DNA from: Limnoperna fortunei
Lineage: Eukaryota; Mollusca; Bivalvia; Mytilida; Modiolidae
Assembly (NCBI GenBank): GCA_944474755.1
Contig: OX104112.1
Span: forward strand, 93,447,756 to 93,511,755
DNA: 64,000 nt
Reading direction: 5' to 3'
Position 1 is the stretch's first letter. Each line of letters begins with the position of its first letter. The notes under the pieces were generated by a model. It saw only the letters and a program-made list of their open reading frames with translations, made no database searches and had not been told where the DNA came from. The position numbers were made by a program, and so were the translations under genes. This document shows positions 10,801 through 20,761 of the stretch, piece after piece.

Positions 10801-13800
10801 TACTTTTTGCTGCATTTTGGTTCTGGTATTTAAGGCATTATCACCTTGTGTCTAAAATGTAATGCTATAATATATAAAAATCATTTTTCATTCTATGTTC
10901 CACAATTTTTATAAATTCAATTAATGGTTGTATTCTTTGTGTTTCATGCACTTAACCATGTTACTCAGTGCAACAGCCACCTTGTCTATTGATCACTATT
11001 GAGCACTGAGGTTGCGGGTTCAAGTCTCACTGTGGGCATGGTACACTGTACTCTAATATTTTTTTACATGGATTGCTAGCTTTCTAACCAATGATTGTGG
11101 TTATTTCCAGACACTATGGCTTCCTCCTTAAATAAAAACTTGACTCCATAATACAGCTGAAAAATTGCTGAAATATAAATATATTAATAATAAAATATAA
11201 AATATACCAGGAGGAATACATTTTTGTTTTGATGATTGTTAATGCCACGTTAACAATCATCAAAACAAAAATTTATTCCTACTGGTATATTTTCACACCA
11301 CTTTCAGGGGCCTTGGTGGCTGAGTGCTTATAGTAGTTTGTACACTATTCATCACATGGTCTGACAACACTGAGGTTGTGGGTGCGAGTCTCACTGTGAG
11401 CAGGGCACACTTGACTCAAATCTTATTTCACACATTTCTTGAAGTGGCCCTAAACACCATTCAAGCAAACAAACAACTTTTAGCGATTTCAGTGAATTGT
11501 GGAATAACCCTGTAAAAATCTCCTTCTTCATCAAAATCTCCCAATCCATATTAAAATAGTCTAAAGTCAAACAACACACTGCCTTATAACAGACTAAAAA
11601 TAGCAACTTCAGTGTTGATACAGTGGTCATCAACAGCAGATGACTATTTGAATGGTTAGATTTGTTTGTTTTGAATTTTTTCTGTGTGTGGTATTTAGGA
11701 AATCTATGGAACCTACTCTTACATGTACGACTTATGTGACCAAATCATAAATGTAACTGTGCATATTGGATGGATGATATCAGATTATGTACAGTATCAC
11801 AGAGCAATATATACTATTTGCATTATCATAGCCACATTCTGGCAAAACCATATTGTAATATACCCAGGTAGTGTCATCTAACTAAACTTTGCTCAAATGA
11901 GATGGTTCCCAGTGCTTGACCGACTGTGATTCCCATGTACAGATACGGATGTCCTCTTGTTTAGTGTTGTATGGTCATAATTTGGAAAGCCTAGATGGGG
12001 ACTATAGTGGGTAATGTGCAGTGCTCCTTGCAAATCTAAAACAGATTGTAGATTTCGAAAACAGTATGCTCATTGCAGCAGCGACAGGATAAATTCTCCT
12101 TTTTAATACTCTCAACTATTCCAGTGTAAGTCATTTTGCTATATGCAATAGAATATTATTACCAAGGTTAAGGTTGCTAAACACTTTAAAAACACAGAGA
12201 AACACAAGATACCATAGCACCAAAAATGGAAAAAGACTAAAAAAATTAATATATATAAAAAACTAATAGCTGTATGTTGACGGTGTACACTCGAAAAGAG
12301 CACTATCAATACTCTGGTTATATAATATCTTGAGATTTGACAAGCAGTTGGACGACAGGAACCCCGAGAACCAGAGCTAGAAGAGACAGGGAAAACTAAA
12401 CCAACAACAGAGGTACTAAGGCAAGAAGCTTTGCCTTAGTAGTTTAGTTTAGTTTAAACATATTTTATTGTCTAAATAACAAATGGATTGGACACAAGTT
12501 ATAAAACAACTTACAATGCCTCTCCATAGCAAAAATAAAATGTAACTACACAAGATATAATATAATAACCCTTAGTAACTGTTATTAGGGAAGAAGATTT
12601 GCCTTTGGTAATAGACATGAGTAAATTAAGTAGCTAAGCAATAGACACAATTTTTAGCACTAGGGCAAGTAACTTTGACTTAAGTAATATACATTAGTAT
12701 ATTTAAGCAGCTAAGTGGCACACAAAACTTGGGTACTAAGGCAAGAAATTTGCCCTTAGTAATACATATTTACAAGTAAACAAGGTATTTAAATTGTGTC
12801 AATAAATTTGATACTAAAGCAAGAAGTATATAAGTGATAGGAAATTCAGTTTATCGAGGCAGCTAAGCAGTCGATAAAACTTTAAACTAGGGCAAGAAGC
12901 TTTGCCATTATGTTTGTTTGTTTGTTTATTTGATGGTGTTTAACTCCACTTTCAGCCATTTTTCAGCTATATCATGGCATCCAGTTTTTATTGGGGGAGG
13001 AAGCCGGAATCCTGGAGAAAACCCCGGACCTGCGGTAGGAAAAGCTTTGCCATTATGACATATTTGGATAAGTACTAAGAAGCATAAAGCATTGCTTTAA
13101 ACTGGTTGCTAATAAACTTGCAATAAGCTTTAGACAAAAAAAAATATAAAATGTCAAGAAGAGGCTCAACAATAAAATGGAAGACTGATGGTTGGTTATG
13201 TCAGATCTGCAATACAAAATTTAATGATGAGAAATCTGAAGTTCTAGAATGTGAATATTGTTTAAAATTGTCAACCACACAATACCAACCACTGAGCAAG
13301 AGGTACGATCTACATTGGTATTGCCCACCATGTGAGGATAAAGCAATGAAAAATTTAAAAATTCAAAGAGAAATTGAAGAAAGATGCCAAATTTATGTCC
13401 AAAAATTTGAGAAAACATTAGATGATCCAGAGGCTAAAGTTGAAACAAAGTTGGGTAAGAGTGAAGTGAGAGCAATCATTGAGGATAGAATGCAAGACAG
13501 ATAAATCTACTTCTAGGGCAGATGCCCGCGGTAAAAAAGCCATTGATGAACCAGAAGAGTACAAAGATATCATGTCCAGAAGGGCAAATATCATTATTTT
13601 CCATGCTGACAAATCCAAAGAAACGTATCCAGATGCCAGAGAGCTGGATGACACCAGTATAGTGCAGGAGCTTTGCCAGATTACTGATGTAAATGCCAGT
13701 AATGTTAAAAGTGTAACCAGACTTGGCAAGAATAACGCAGAATCTGATAAACCAAGACCAATTTAGTAAAATACCCCACCGCAAACTGATATCCAAAATG

Positions 13801-15518
13801 AAAAGGTATAAGATAAACAATGCTTTGATCAGAGGGGTTGAGGATTTCCTAGGGGGCCGAACACACAACTAGTGGCAGTAAATTGTGTTGAATGTAGAAA
13901 ACACAATGTTACAAGGGGCATCACACAAGGAAGTGTCTAAGGACCTATTCTCTTTGTCATTTACATCAATGACATGCCAGAATGTGATTCCCCGCCTATC
14001 TTTTTGCTGATGAAATAAAAATCTACAGACAAATAGCAAGTGAATAAGACAACCTTACAATCAGATTTGGACAATTTACAAAATTGGTATAAAAATTGGC
14101 TACTAAAATTTCACCCCAATAAATGCAAATTGGTGATAATATCTAATAAAAATCTTGTAGATGAAAGAGTAAACAAATACCACCTATATAATGACCAAGG
14201 AGAAGTTAAGCTTTAAAAATCCACAGGTCTGGAGTAAAAGATATTGGAGTGACTATTGATGGAAATCTAATGTTCACTATGCACATGCAAAAGCAGGTAA
14301 ACTAGCATCCTCACAAGTCAGGGGTTTTGTGTCCACATGTGTCCACGAACCCCTGACAAACTTAGCTAGGAAATTCCAGGGCTAGAAGATTTTCGTATGA
14401 CGTCAATCCTTCAAAATATCAACCAATGAAATTACTTGAAAGAAGCAAGTGTTTGGCAGAAGTCATTCTTACTCATTCTTGAGTGGGAAGAAAACGTAAC
14501 GCAACTAATAAATAATGCGGTAATAACAAACTATTAACACTACTGTACAAAATGCACTGACTTTTACATGGTCTATGCAACACATCCGTTTTGGTTTATT
14601 TACAATCGATATCGGGATATCCCCTAACCAAGCCACGAATGAAAGCGAGCTTTTGATTGGCTACATCAAGGTATGATGTACCCAATCAAAATAGTGACTA
14701 TGAGCCCGGGAATTTCCTAGCTAAGTTTGTCAGGGGTTCGTGGACACATAAACCCTGACTTGTGAGGATGGTAAACTAGGTAAACAGTATTACAGGCTTT
14801 ATCAGAAGAACCTACACCCATCTTGACAAAATTAGTTTCAAATATTTATTACAAGCATTAGTAAGACCCCATCTTGAATACGCTAAAGCTGTTTGGTCCC
14901 CCTTCAAGGTAACTGATATAGAAAAAATTGAGAATGTTTAAAGAAGAGCTACAAGGCAGGAACCATCACTAAGAAAGCTGACATAAGAAAACTAAAGTAT
15001 CCAACATTAAAATTTAGTAGAATAAGAGGGGACATGATAGAAACATTCAAGATCCTATCTGGAATATATGACACAAAAGCCACTGAGGACATCTTTCAAA
15101 AGGCACCAGAATCTACAGCTAGAGGTCATCGCGGGAAAATTAAGAAAGAACTATGTAAAAACCAATACTAGAAAATATATAGTTTAAACCAGGGAGTCGT
15201 GGAAATCTGGAACAACCGAACAGAGCATGTATGTAATTAGCATACAAAATGTAATGGAGCTTGAAATCGCTCTCGAAAAGCATTGGGAAAGTCAAAAGTA
15301 TAAATAATTTTAATATGAACATTACATTTTTTTTAATCATATCTGATCAATTTCCTAACCTCACAAATGCCATGACTTCTAGATAAATGCATACGAAGAG
15401 AACCAGATGTAAATACTACTTTATCGCAGTTGGGAACTGGACATTTTATGTTAGTCTTGACGTCTTTGAACGACTCTTCTGATGGACAGATTTTCATCAC
15501 TTTTTGTTTATTTTCCAT
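4802..15518 (-). CDS. ATMIN: ATMIN/ASCIZ homologue (zinc-finger, SQ/TQ-rich transcription factor), four coding exons
   Basis: Exons: 15518-15360, 10851-10714, 8999-8785 and 7790-4802. Intron phases are 0, 0 and 2, all GT-AG, and the junctions join in frame to about 1166 residues (human protein about 820). Zinc fingers: C26/C31/H44/H49; C76/C81/H100/H105; C112/C115/H128/C132; and a Cys-rich fourth finger with H154/H160. The segment HYMKVHAEKKFKCSKCGNGF and the following finger with YRTQH closely match the vertebrate ATMIN finger region. The last exon encodes a long Ser/Thr/Gln-rich disordered tail with a nine-unit SQ repeat and at least 14 TQT motifs, the known docking motif for dynein light chain LC8 (DYNLL1). 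In vertebrates and flies ASCIZ activates the LC8 gene and is held in check by LC8 binding; it also acts in ATM signalling. Function here is inferred from family. The start is the first ATG, 25 residues before finger 1. Confidence 0.92.
6440..6817 (-). repeat. nine-unit 42-bp coding tandem repeat in ATMIN (SQ repeats)
   Basis: Within ATMIN exon 4 (residues about 496-621), nine consecutive 14-residue units follow the pattern M-I-S-T-G-S-Q-F/Y-x-x-M/L-Q-A-x. Unit starts are exactly 42 bp apart (6817, 6775, ... 6481). Units 1-7 keep ISTGSQ; unit 8 has STESQ and unit 9 SAGSQ. Each unit supplies one SQ dipeptide, the minimal ATM/ATR kinase target. The period is kept without frame change, so the array is under coding constraint or recent. 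Confidence 0.95.
7801..7945 (-). mobile_element. SINE 3' half next to ATMIN exon 4 acceptor
   Basis: On the plus strand it reads (TTTG)n, then TGGTGTTTAATGCCACTTTC, a TATATCACGG block and a GGGG..AAGCAG block. It is therefore the SINE body and (CAAA)n tail on the minus strand, the same sense as ATMIN. It matches the copies at 12913, 27945 and 52795. Its tail ends about 20 bases before the exon 4 acceptor (7791-7792). Confidence 0.8.
8020..8575. repeat. degenerate repeat block in ATMIN intron 3 region
   Basis: Phrases such as AGAAGGAGCTGATTACA, AGAAGGTTGATTACAGAAAA and AGAAGGAGTTGATTACATG recur at intervals of roughly 150-180 bases, with AAGTCTGGA following two of them. It looks like an old tandem repeat. 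No coding potential is recognised. Confidence 0.45.
9157..10396 (+). mobile_element. pearl/Helentron-like element with 146-bp tandem core, in ATMIN intron 2
   Basis: The left end carries GTCTCGCCTGC (9157). The right end carries its inverse GCAGGCGAGAC (near 10396) as one arm of a short hairpin whose other arm is GTCTCGCCT at about 10360. Between them lies an array with period exactly 146 bp: GCTGGACCGTGAAATTGAGG begins at 9315, 9461, 9607, 9753, 9899, 10045 and 10191. A (GCC)n tract precedes the terminal hairpin. Bivalve 'pearl' elements and Helentron-associated elements have this layout (subterminal inverted repeats, satellite core, 3' hairpin). Assignment is by architecture only. Confidence 0.7.
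9226..10226 (+). repeat. 146-bp tandem repeat array, about 7 copies
   Basis: Seven consecutive units share TCGCTGGACCGTGAAATTG, GAGGTCAAGGTCAGGTGACA and CACCAAATATTGTCATCC at a constant 146-base spacing. The first unit is the most diverged (TGGAACC, GCAGCGGCC variants); the inner units differ by only a few bases. No ORF is seen. Confidence 0.95.
10965..11165 (+). mobile_element. tRNA-derived SINE in ATMIN intron 1 junction region
   Basis: Contains CTGAGGTTGCGGGTTCAAGT, a clear B-box-like pol III element, then TCTCACTGTGGGCATGG, and ends with the shared body CTTCCTCC..AAATAAAAACTTGAC..ATACAGCTGAAAAATTGCTG. It lies just 5' (in plus coordinates, 3' in + order) of ATMIN exon 2, inside intron 1, in antisense orientation to the gene. 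Confidence 0.75.
11201..11291. repeat. near-perfect 42-bp hairpin in ATMIN intron 1
   Basis: Left arm AATATACCAGGAGG... (11201-11242) and right arm ending ...CTACTGGTATATT (11250-11291) are inverted copies, with two mismatches in 42 bases and a 7-base loop (11243-11249). It lies between two SINEs. The sequence is transcribed with the ATMIN pre-mRNA. It may be a foldback MITE or a source of a hairpin RNA; no target duplication is obvious. Confidence 0.85.
11307..11480 (+). mobile_element. tRNA-derived SINE with (CAAA) tail
   Basis: Starts GGGCCTTGGTGGCTGAGTGC (A-box-like), has CTGAGGTTGTGGGTGCGAGT (B-box-like), and ends AAACACCATTCAAGCAAACA. It shares head and tail with other copies but lacks the middle body block, so it is an internally shortened copy. 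It is antisense within ATMIN intron 1. Confidence 0.8.
12410..13130 (+). repeat. degenerate palindromic repeats upstream of LINE ORF1
   Basis: The phrase ACTAAGGCAAGAAGCTTTGC followed by CTTAGTA, an imperfect palindrome, recurs in diverged form near 12415, 12590, 12660, 12735, 12815, 12890 and 13075, separated by TAAGCAGCTAAG-type spacers. The array ends right before the LINE ORF1 start at 13151 and may be the LINE's 5' UTR. A SINE interrupts it. Confidence 0.55.
12913..13041 (-). mobile_element. 129-bp SINE fragment with 16-bp target duplication
   Basis: Starts with (TTTG)n then GGTGTTTAACTCCACTTTCA, TATATCATGGCATCC, TTTATTGGGGGAGGAAGCC and ends CCTGCGGTAGGAAA. It is a complete 3' body in minus orientation. 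It is flanked by direct copies of AAGCTTTGCCATTATG (12897-12912 and 13042-13057), a clear retroposition target duplication. Confidence 0.9.
13151..13766 (+). pseudogene. LINE ORF1 with PHD-like zinc finger, one frameshift
   Basis: The first frame (13151-13504) has WLCQICNTKF, CEYCLKL, and WYCPPCED, a Cys-rich PHD-like pattern common in ORF1 of Jockey/CR1-type elements, then a charged helical region. A frameshift near 13498 moves the rest to another frame with RRANIIIFHADKSKETYPD, resembling the ORF1 RRM-like strand, ending KPRPI. RNA binding is the usual role of ORF1p. It is not a host gene. Confidence 0.75.
14306..14770. mobile_element. MITE with long TIR (CATCCTCACAAGTCAGGG) and 9-bp duplication
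   Basis: The terminal inverted repeat extends about 70 bases: CATCCTCACAAGTCAGGG, then TGTGTCCAC, GAACCCCTGACAAAC and TTAGCTAGGAAATTCC appear at both ends. It is flanked by direct GTAAACTAG (14297-14305, 14771-14779). No ORF, so it is non-autonomous. A 9-bp duplication with long TIRs suggests a Mutator-like family; this is an inference. A relic of the same family is at 44117. Confidence 0.9.
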
Positions 15519-15640
15519 CGAAAATATGCCATAACGAGTTGTTTCCCTTTCTATATAAAAACCGAATCAATATCGTTTTTTCCGGATTTGACAAACCCTA
15601 TGAGTTAGGAAGTTTTTTTTAAGAAATATAAATGCTAGCG
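15519..15640 (-). promoter_or_regulatory. ATMIN 5' UTR/promoter region (position inferred)
   Basis: This is the sequence immediately upstream of the ATMIN ATG on the minus strand. No definite TATA placement or initiator can be assigned. The region is short because repeats resume by about 15640. Confidence 0.3.
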
Positions 15641-16130
15641 GTGTGTCTCTGTTCTCAGCTTTTAAATTAATCTATTTACAAATGTATTTATTGCATGTAT
15701 TGTTATGTTGCTCATGCGTATCATGCTTTTATGCAATGCGTATGCTTTCCTTTAATTTGTGCTCTGTTTTTTGGTTCTCAGTTCTGGTTGATGAATATAT
15801 TATATCCTTTAAAGTACATGTATCTTATGCTGCCTGCTTTTAGTGTAGTTAGTGCTTTGTATGTTTTAAATTTGTGCTCAGCTTTCTTAAATGAATCTAT
15901 TCCAAATATGTGTGTTTTAAAATGCATGTATTGTTATTATGCTTATTATACTTTGTATAAATGTACCTTAACATGTATATTACTTTTGTGCTGTAATGTT
16001 GGGTTTTGTAATTTATTCTGTTGTATTAAATAAGTCGGTTTAAGAGTCAAAAGAGCCCATGTTATATGTTTTGTTACCATGTATAGATATTCGACTCTAA
16101 ATAAAATTTACTGAGACTTACTTATCGACA
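15640..16130 (+). repeat. degenerate repeat with LINE-like 3' end
   Basis: Phrases of the type GCTCAGCTTT..TTAAAT.AATCTAT..AAATGT..TGCATGTATTGTTAT recur at 15655 and 15870, with related phrases between them. The block ends CGACTCTAAATAAAATTTACTG, like a LINE 3' tail. The long open frame over it (15695-16033) is low complexity and is not accepted as a gene. Confidence 0.4.
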
Positions 16131-16299
16131 TTTATTATATATTTTTCTATATTTACACACCAGGTGTAAAACGAGTACTAGTATATATTCTTAATCAACG
16201 CTATGTAACAACTGGCCATTGAAATTTAATCCGGAATAATTGTTATGTAAAAAATTTGTCTAAAAAGATAATCGCATAAAACATATTTACTTGCTTCCA

Positions 16300-17000
16300 T
16301 ACTTTAGAATCCGCAGATAGCAGTAAATATATTGGAGTAACTACAAGTAAAGACCTAGATCGGGACCACACATGAATAATATTACTTCTAAAGCTAACTA
16401 AACTTTGGGATTTTTATGAGGGAATATGAAACAATGCATTCGTATTTAAGCCTCACACATATACATTTACCTGTCCGCCCAGTTATTGAATATGCTTCAC
16501 ATGTTTAACCCCTACGAAAAACATCAAATTTTACAGCTTGAGCAGTTCCAAAGTAAGGCCGCTAGATATATTTTAATTATTATTTCCCTGATAGATCCCC
16601 AGGAGTAGTAACTAACATGATTCAAACTTTAGAATGGGATAGTCTTAAAAATAGAAGAACAAAACAGATTAATTTTACTTTATAAAATCAACACAGGGTT
16701 GGTAGCTGTTCCATCTAATATGTTAAACAAACCGCTAGGCATACAAAGGGGCTCACAAATTTCTGCAAATCTCTACAAATAAAGACTAATATATAAATAT
16801 TCCTTTTTTCCCAAATACTATTTCTGACTGGGATACACTACCCGAAAAATAGCATTCTCTTGTGACCTTGAATCCTTTAAACGTGGTGTCATCACATTAA
16901 CATTTGAAGGACACACCAACAATCCATAAGTTTTATTATAAGATTTTATGCAGCCACTGTACATAAGTCATTTTAACTTTTGTAAAAAAAAATTTTGTTA
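16300..17000 (+). mobile_element. decayed Jockey-type LINE 3' fragment
   Basis: Translated pieces match the RT thumb and C-terminal region of the better preserved LINE at 47552: KYIGVTTSKDLD near 16330, RPVIEYASHV near 16480, MIQTLEWDSLKNRRTKQ near 16620 and CDLESFKRGVIT near 16865. Many stops and frame changes. Confidence 0.7.
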
Positions 17001-17159
17001 TTTAAAACTTTTTATTTACTATGAACCTAAATTATGTTATTTTTTAATCCCAAATTCAAAATTAACTATTTGCGTCTAAGTACTAGTTCCGGGAAGCTTT
17101 ACACTTAGAGTCTTTTCTCGTATAGGACAATCAACATTCTTTTTGGCAACGTAATAAAA

Positions 17160-17940
17160 AGATTTTTCAGATATTTTAACGACGTCACAATCAAATTTGT
17201 GTCCTTATGGTGGCCGACATGTCCTTCAACTCAACGGTTACGCAAACAAGCAGTTGTCCTGGAAAGTGAAAAGTGTGATTATGTTGCAGTCAAGTTTTGA
17301 GTCCCCCAGGGTTCTGTTCTCGGTCCTAATCTGTTTTTATAACGATACCTGACAATAAAATCAAACTCAGATGCACAGACATTACAAACAGATCTTACTA
17401 AACTTGAAAGGTGGGAAGAAAAACGGAAAATGGCATTTCATCCCGATAAATGCAACGTCATCAGCATCACAAAAAAACAAAACCCCCATCAGCTACAACT
17501 ATTCTCTGCATATCCACATACTAGACCACGTCGACAAAGCCAAATGTTTAGGTGTAACTATAAGCTCTGATATGGAATGGGATCCTCATATTAAAAACAT
17601 ATGCAATAAAGCTAATTCCACTCTTGGCTTCTTAAGAAGAAACTATAGATAAGATTTAACGCCTATCTAAAAGACGAGGAAACTCCAGATTAACAGTGTT
17701 TTATAAAATAGTCCACCACGAGGTAGCAATCCAACATACAAAAAAGATTAACTCCACTACTAAAAAGACAAACAAGGCATACAAACACACAGAGCTATCA
17801 AATCCCACAATGTAAAACAGACTACAGAAAATGTTCATTTTTCCCAGGAACTATTAGAGAGTGGAATACTCTCCCTGTCCACGTCATCAAAGCTGACTCT
17901 GTGGACTCTTTCAAACTAGACATACAAAACCAAAAATGAC
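17160..17940 (+). mobile_element. decayed Jockey-type LINE fragment
   Basis: Pieces include PQGSVLGPNLF near 17310, LERWEEKRKMAFHPDKCNVI near 17400, LDHVDKAKCLGVTISSDMEW (17522-17581), NKANSTLGFLRRN and, near 17840, FPGTIREWNTLPVHVI. They align in order with the RT and C-terminus of the LINE at 47552, but frames are broken and part is deleted. Confidence 0.75.
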
Positions 17941-18930
17941 AAAAAATACATTTTTCATGTTTTCTATCATTGTAATGTGTAACCACTGAGGAAATATAAC
18001 ACAGATCTAGTGTCGGATGCATATTGTGTGCCTTATATGACTAAGAAGACCCATTCAACCAGTTCTCTTGAATAATCTTCATACAAATACCGTCATGTTA
18101 TTTACACAATAGGGTTTAAAAACAGACCAACCAGAAACACCAAAGATCAGTAAATAAACTTTTTAAGTTAAAACGAATAAACAATTCAAATTACAAGATT
18201 CCAAACTGAATTCACTCAATGTGATAATTTTATTCATAAATAAGATGGCTTATGATGTATGACACCCTGACGCACATTACCTCACACTGAAACTCGCTAT
18301 AAAATAGATCAGATTTATGAAACGGTCAAAAACAGTGTACCTACCATGCGTACAGCAATCTCCTAAGCACTATGCACGTGAGATGTTAAGCAGTTTATAT
18401 TCACTGGGACTAGTATTTATTGTTTCCCGATGTTAAGTACGAAAATACTAACACTACTACTGTCAATTTCATGTCATTGATAGCTGATGAGGACTAGAAC
18501 ACATTTCTGAAAGGGAAAAACGTACGAATCATCCATGCCACGATTTTCGCAAAATAGTTTTATTCTTGTTTTCATTAAAAAAAATAAGTCATGCATGTCC
18601 TGTATATACATTTTCAGTTAAAATTCTGTTATGTTTAAGTGCATGATTACATACTCAGTTTTTGTGCAATGAAGAATTTATTGTGCAATTATATCACAAA
18701 GAACACACACATTAACCATAAATTATATGTTCTAGGCCAGCACAGCAAAAATTATTTGCAAGTGCTTTCAGTTCCAAATAAAACTACCACCATATAATAA
18801 TGAATATAGAAATGCCACTGTGTTCTTCTTGGTACAGCATGAAGTACAATATTGATTTAATTTATTTACTAGCAGAACTAAGCAATAAGAGACACTATTG
18901 ATCAAATGACCTCTAACTGCAAAACGTTTT
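17941..18930. other. AT-rich DNA without recognised genes
   Basis: Only short ORFs with no recognisable content. No convincing repeat was identified by eye. Confidence 0.4.
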
Positions 18931-19205
18931 TGTAATAACATATTGTTTTGAGATATTGATCAAAAAGTGTGTTGACACCTATGTTCTATTTTTAGTAACA
19001 GGTGCCATCTTGGGTCTGTTGATCAGCACCCCCGAGTACAAATTTGAAACTAGGAATCCTAAGGATGGTTGTGGCAAAGTTTGAAAAAAATTGGCCCAGT
19101 GGTTTCAGAGGAGAAGATTTTTGAAAAAGTTGATGACAGACAACAGACGAGGGACAACGGACGCCAAGTGAAGTAATGGAGAAAGCTCACTTGGACCTTC
19201 CATTT
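18931..19205 (+). repeat. dispersed repeat (truncated)
   Basis: Contains CCCAGTGGTTTCAGAGGAGA, a GACAACGGACGCCAAGTGA block and AGCTCACTTGG. The same phrases (TGGTTTCAGAGAAGAAG, GTGAGCTAACAA) occur near 25985-26085, so they belong to one family. Non-coding. Confidence 0.6.
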
Positions 19206-20390
19206 TTCACACCCCAGTATTTACACACTAGTGACCAAATGGTACATATGACCAATGGCCTAGACTACTTCCTCTGCTGGACAATAACACCCTCCACTTA
19301 GCTGATGTATGTTTAGGTATCAATTTAAAAGACTTTGCTATTATCCAATAGTTTTAAACTAGATATCTAACACTACAGGAAGGTCACTTAATGTATAACT
19401 CTCATCATAGAATAAATTAAAATTTATTTGGTTGCCATGGAGATACAAAAATAACAACATATGTATCACAGATCTACAGCAAATTATCAATTAAAGTATA
19501 AAAATTCATGCAATTTTGTTATCACATTACCTGTAATGTAAATCAAATTATCGCTTTTAATAAAAATAGTCAACCACATCAAAATATAGAAGCAAGAACC
19601 AGTTTTAAAATAAAATAAATAAAATAATGTACATGAAACATTTTATATTCATGCCATAAGACCATGTGGAATCTACAAAGTAAAAAAATATCCTAAAATA
19701 TATAGGTCGTTTTTGAACTTGATATGAACCAGTGACTGAAAAAAATGGTAGTCGTATGTGAAGCAGTGAATGGAATGAGGGGTTTTGTGGTTAAAATACA
19801 CTTCAATAAGATTTCCGTATTTCAATCTATTAAAAGGTTAACTACATAACATTTTTACCAGCTTGGTTACATGTTCTTGATGATGTGGTTCACTAGTGAA
19901 TTGTGCCTACAGTAGAATAGAATGTTGCATCAGTGAAGCTAATACATGTATTCTACTAGAGGCTGAAAAATTTCCATTTGCGCAGACTAATTAAATAAAT
20001 ACATATAGTCCCTGAACTACTTGTTATCTTGTTCTAATTCTATTGAAGTTTATTTAATAAATCAGCAAATTAATTAATAACAACAATAAAAGATTCTAAA
20101 CTGAAAACTAAATATAGGCAAGCTGATATAACATTGTGTCCTTTGATATCATAAATAACATTATTAAACATTTATAGCATGATCTGTATTGAAACTTAAA
20201 ATTCAAGCATCTCTGCCAGAATATAATAATCACTCAATGTGGGTGACAAGAAAATTCACAACACATAAACTATACTATACTCAGACTATTAGGAACTCAG
20301 CCTATTGAAAGTATTTTGGGATAAATACTGTGTACACACTCTGCCCAGTTGTCATTATTTATCCTGCAATCAGTACATTTACTGTCTAAT
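19206..20390. other. AT-rich DNA without recognised genes
   Basis: Nothing recognisable in coding or repeat terms was seen in this stretch, which lies downstream of ABHD copy A and upstream of ATMIN. Confidence 0.4.
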
Positions 20391-20608
20391 AAAGGTAGCC
20401 GAATAAATTTTTGCTTTATTCGGCAGTGCCGAATAAAATCTCCTGGTACCATTGACCTCATTTCTTACAATATGTAGTATTCTGTTCTGGTTTACGACGT
20501 TTGTGACGTCAGTATCAATAGAATACGCGCCGAAAATTTTAACTCAGAAATCGGCTAAAAGTGAACGTTTTTCAGTATTATAAAATGTATTTTAGGGTTG
20601 CAGGATAA

Positions 20609-20761
20609 AAACAATATTTGTACAGTGTCAGAAAATATAAAGTTTATTTGTACTCGCCGCTAAACAGGTGAGAAATGCTCGGCAGAGCCTCGCATTTCTA
20701 CCCGTTTCTAAGGCTCGTTCAAATAAATTTTATATTTTCTGACACTGTACCAATATTGTTT
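20609..20761. repeat. 153-bp inverted-repeat (foldback) element
   Basis: Left AAACAATATTTGTACAGTG continuing TCAGAAAATATAAA is mirrored by right TATATTTTCTGACACTGTAC followed by CAATATTGTTT. The arms are about 45 bases with an internal spacer containing a second imperfect inverted motif (AGAAATGCTCG / CGCATTTCT). Non-coding; probably a small MITE. Confidence 0.75.

Larger units (their letters stand above)
13151..15325 (+). mobile_element. internally deleted non-LTR retrotransposon (LINE) in ATMIN intron 1
   Basis: Begins with an ORF1 (13151) and continues with reverse-transcriptase remnants: FSKIPHRKL near 13770, a GPILFVIYINDMP stretch near 13950, an LFADE-like catalytic motif near 14005, VRPHLEYAK near 14860 and the C-terminal VMELEIALEKHWESQKYK near 15250. 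Endonuclease and the N-terminal RT are missing, so ORF1 is joined almost directly to the RT palm. A 465-bp MITE interrupts it. It is antisense to ATMIN, and its 3' end comes within about 35 bases of the exon 1 splice donor. Confidence 0.8.

Noticed and set aside
10975..11040. tRNA gene
   Set aside because: A- and B-box-like sequences are present, but the arms do not form a tRNA and the SINE body and tail follow directly.
15695..16033. 112-codon Cys/Leu-rich open frame
   Set aside because: Overlaps degenerate repeats with T-rich composition; no recognisable domain or gene context.
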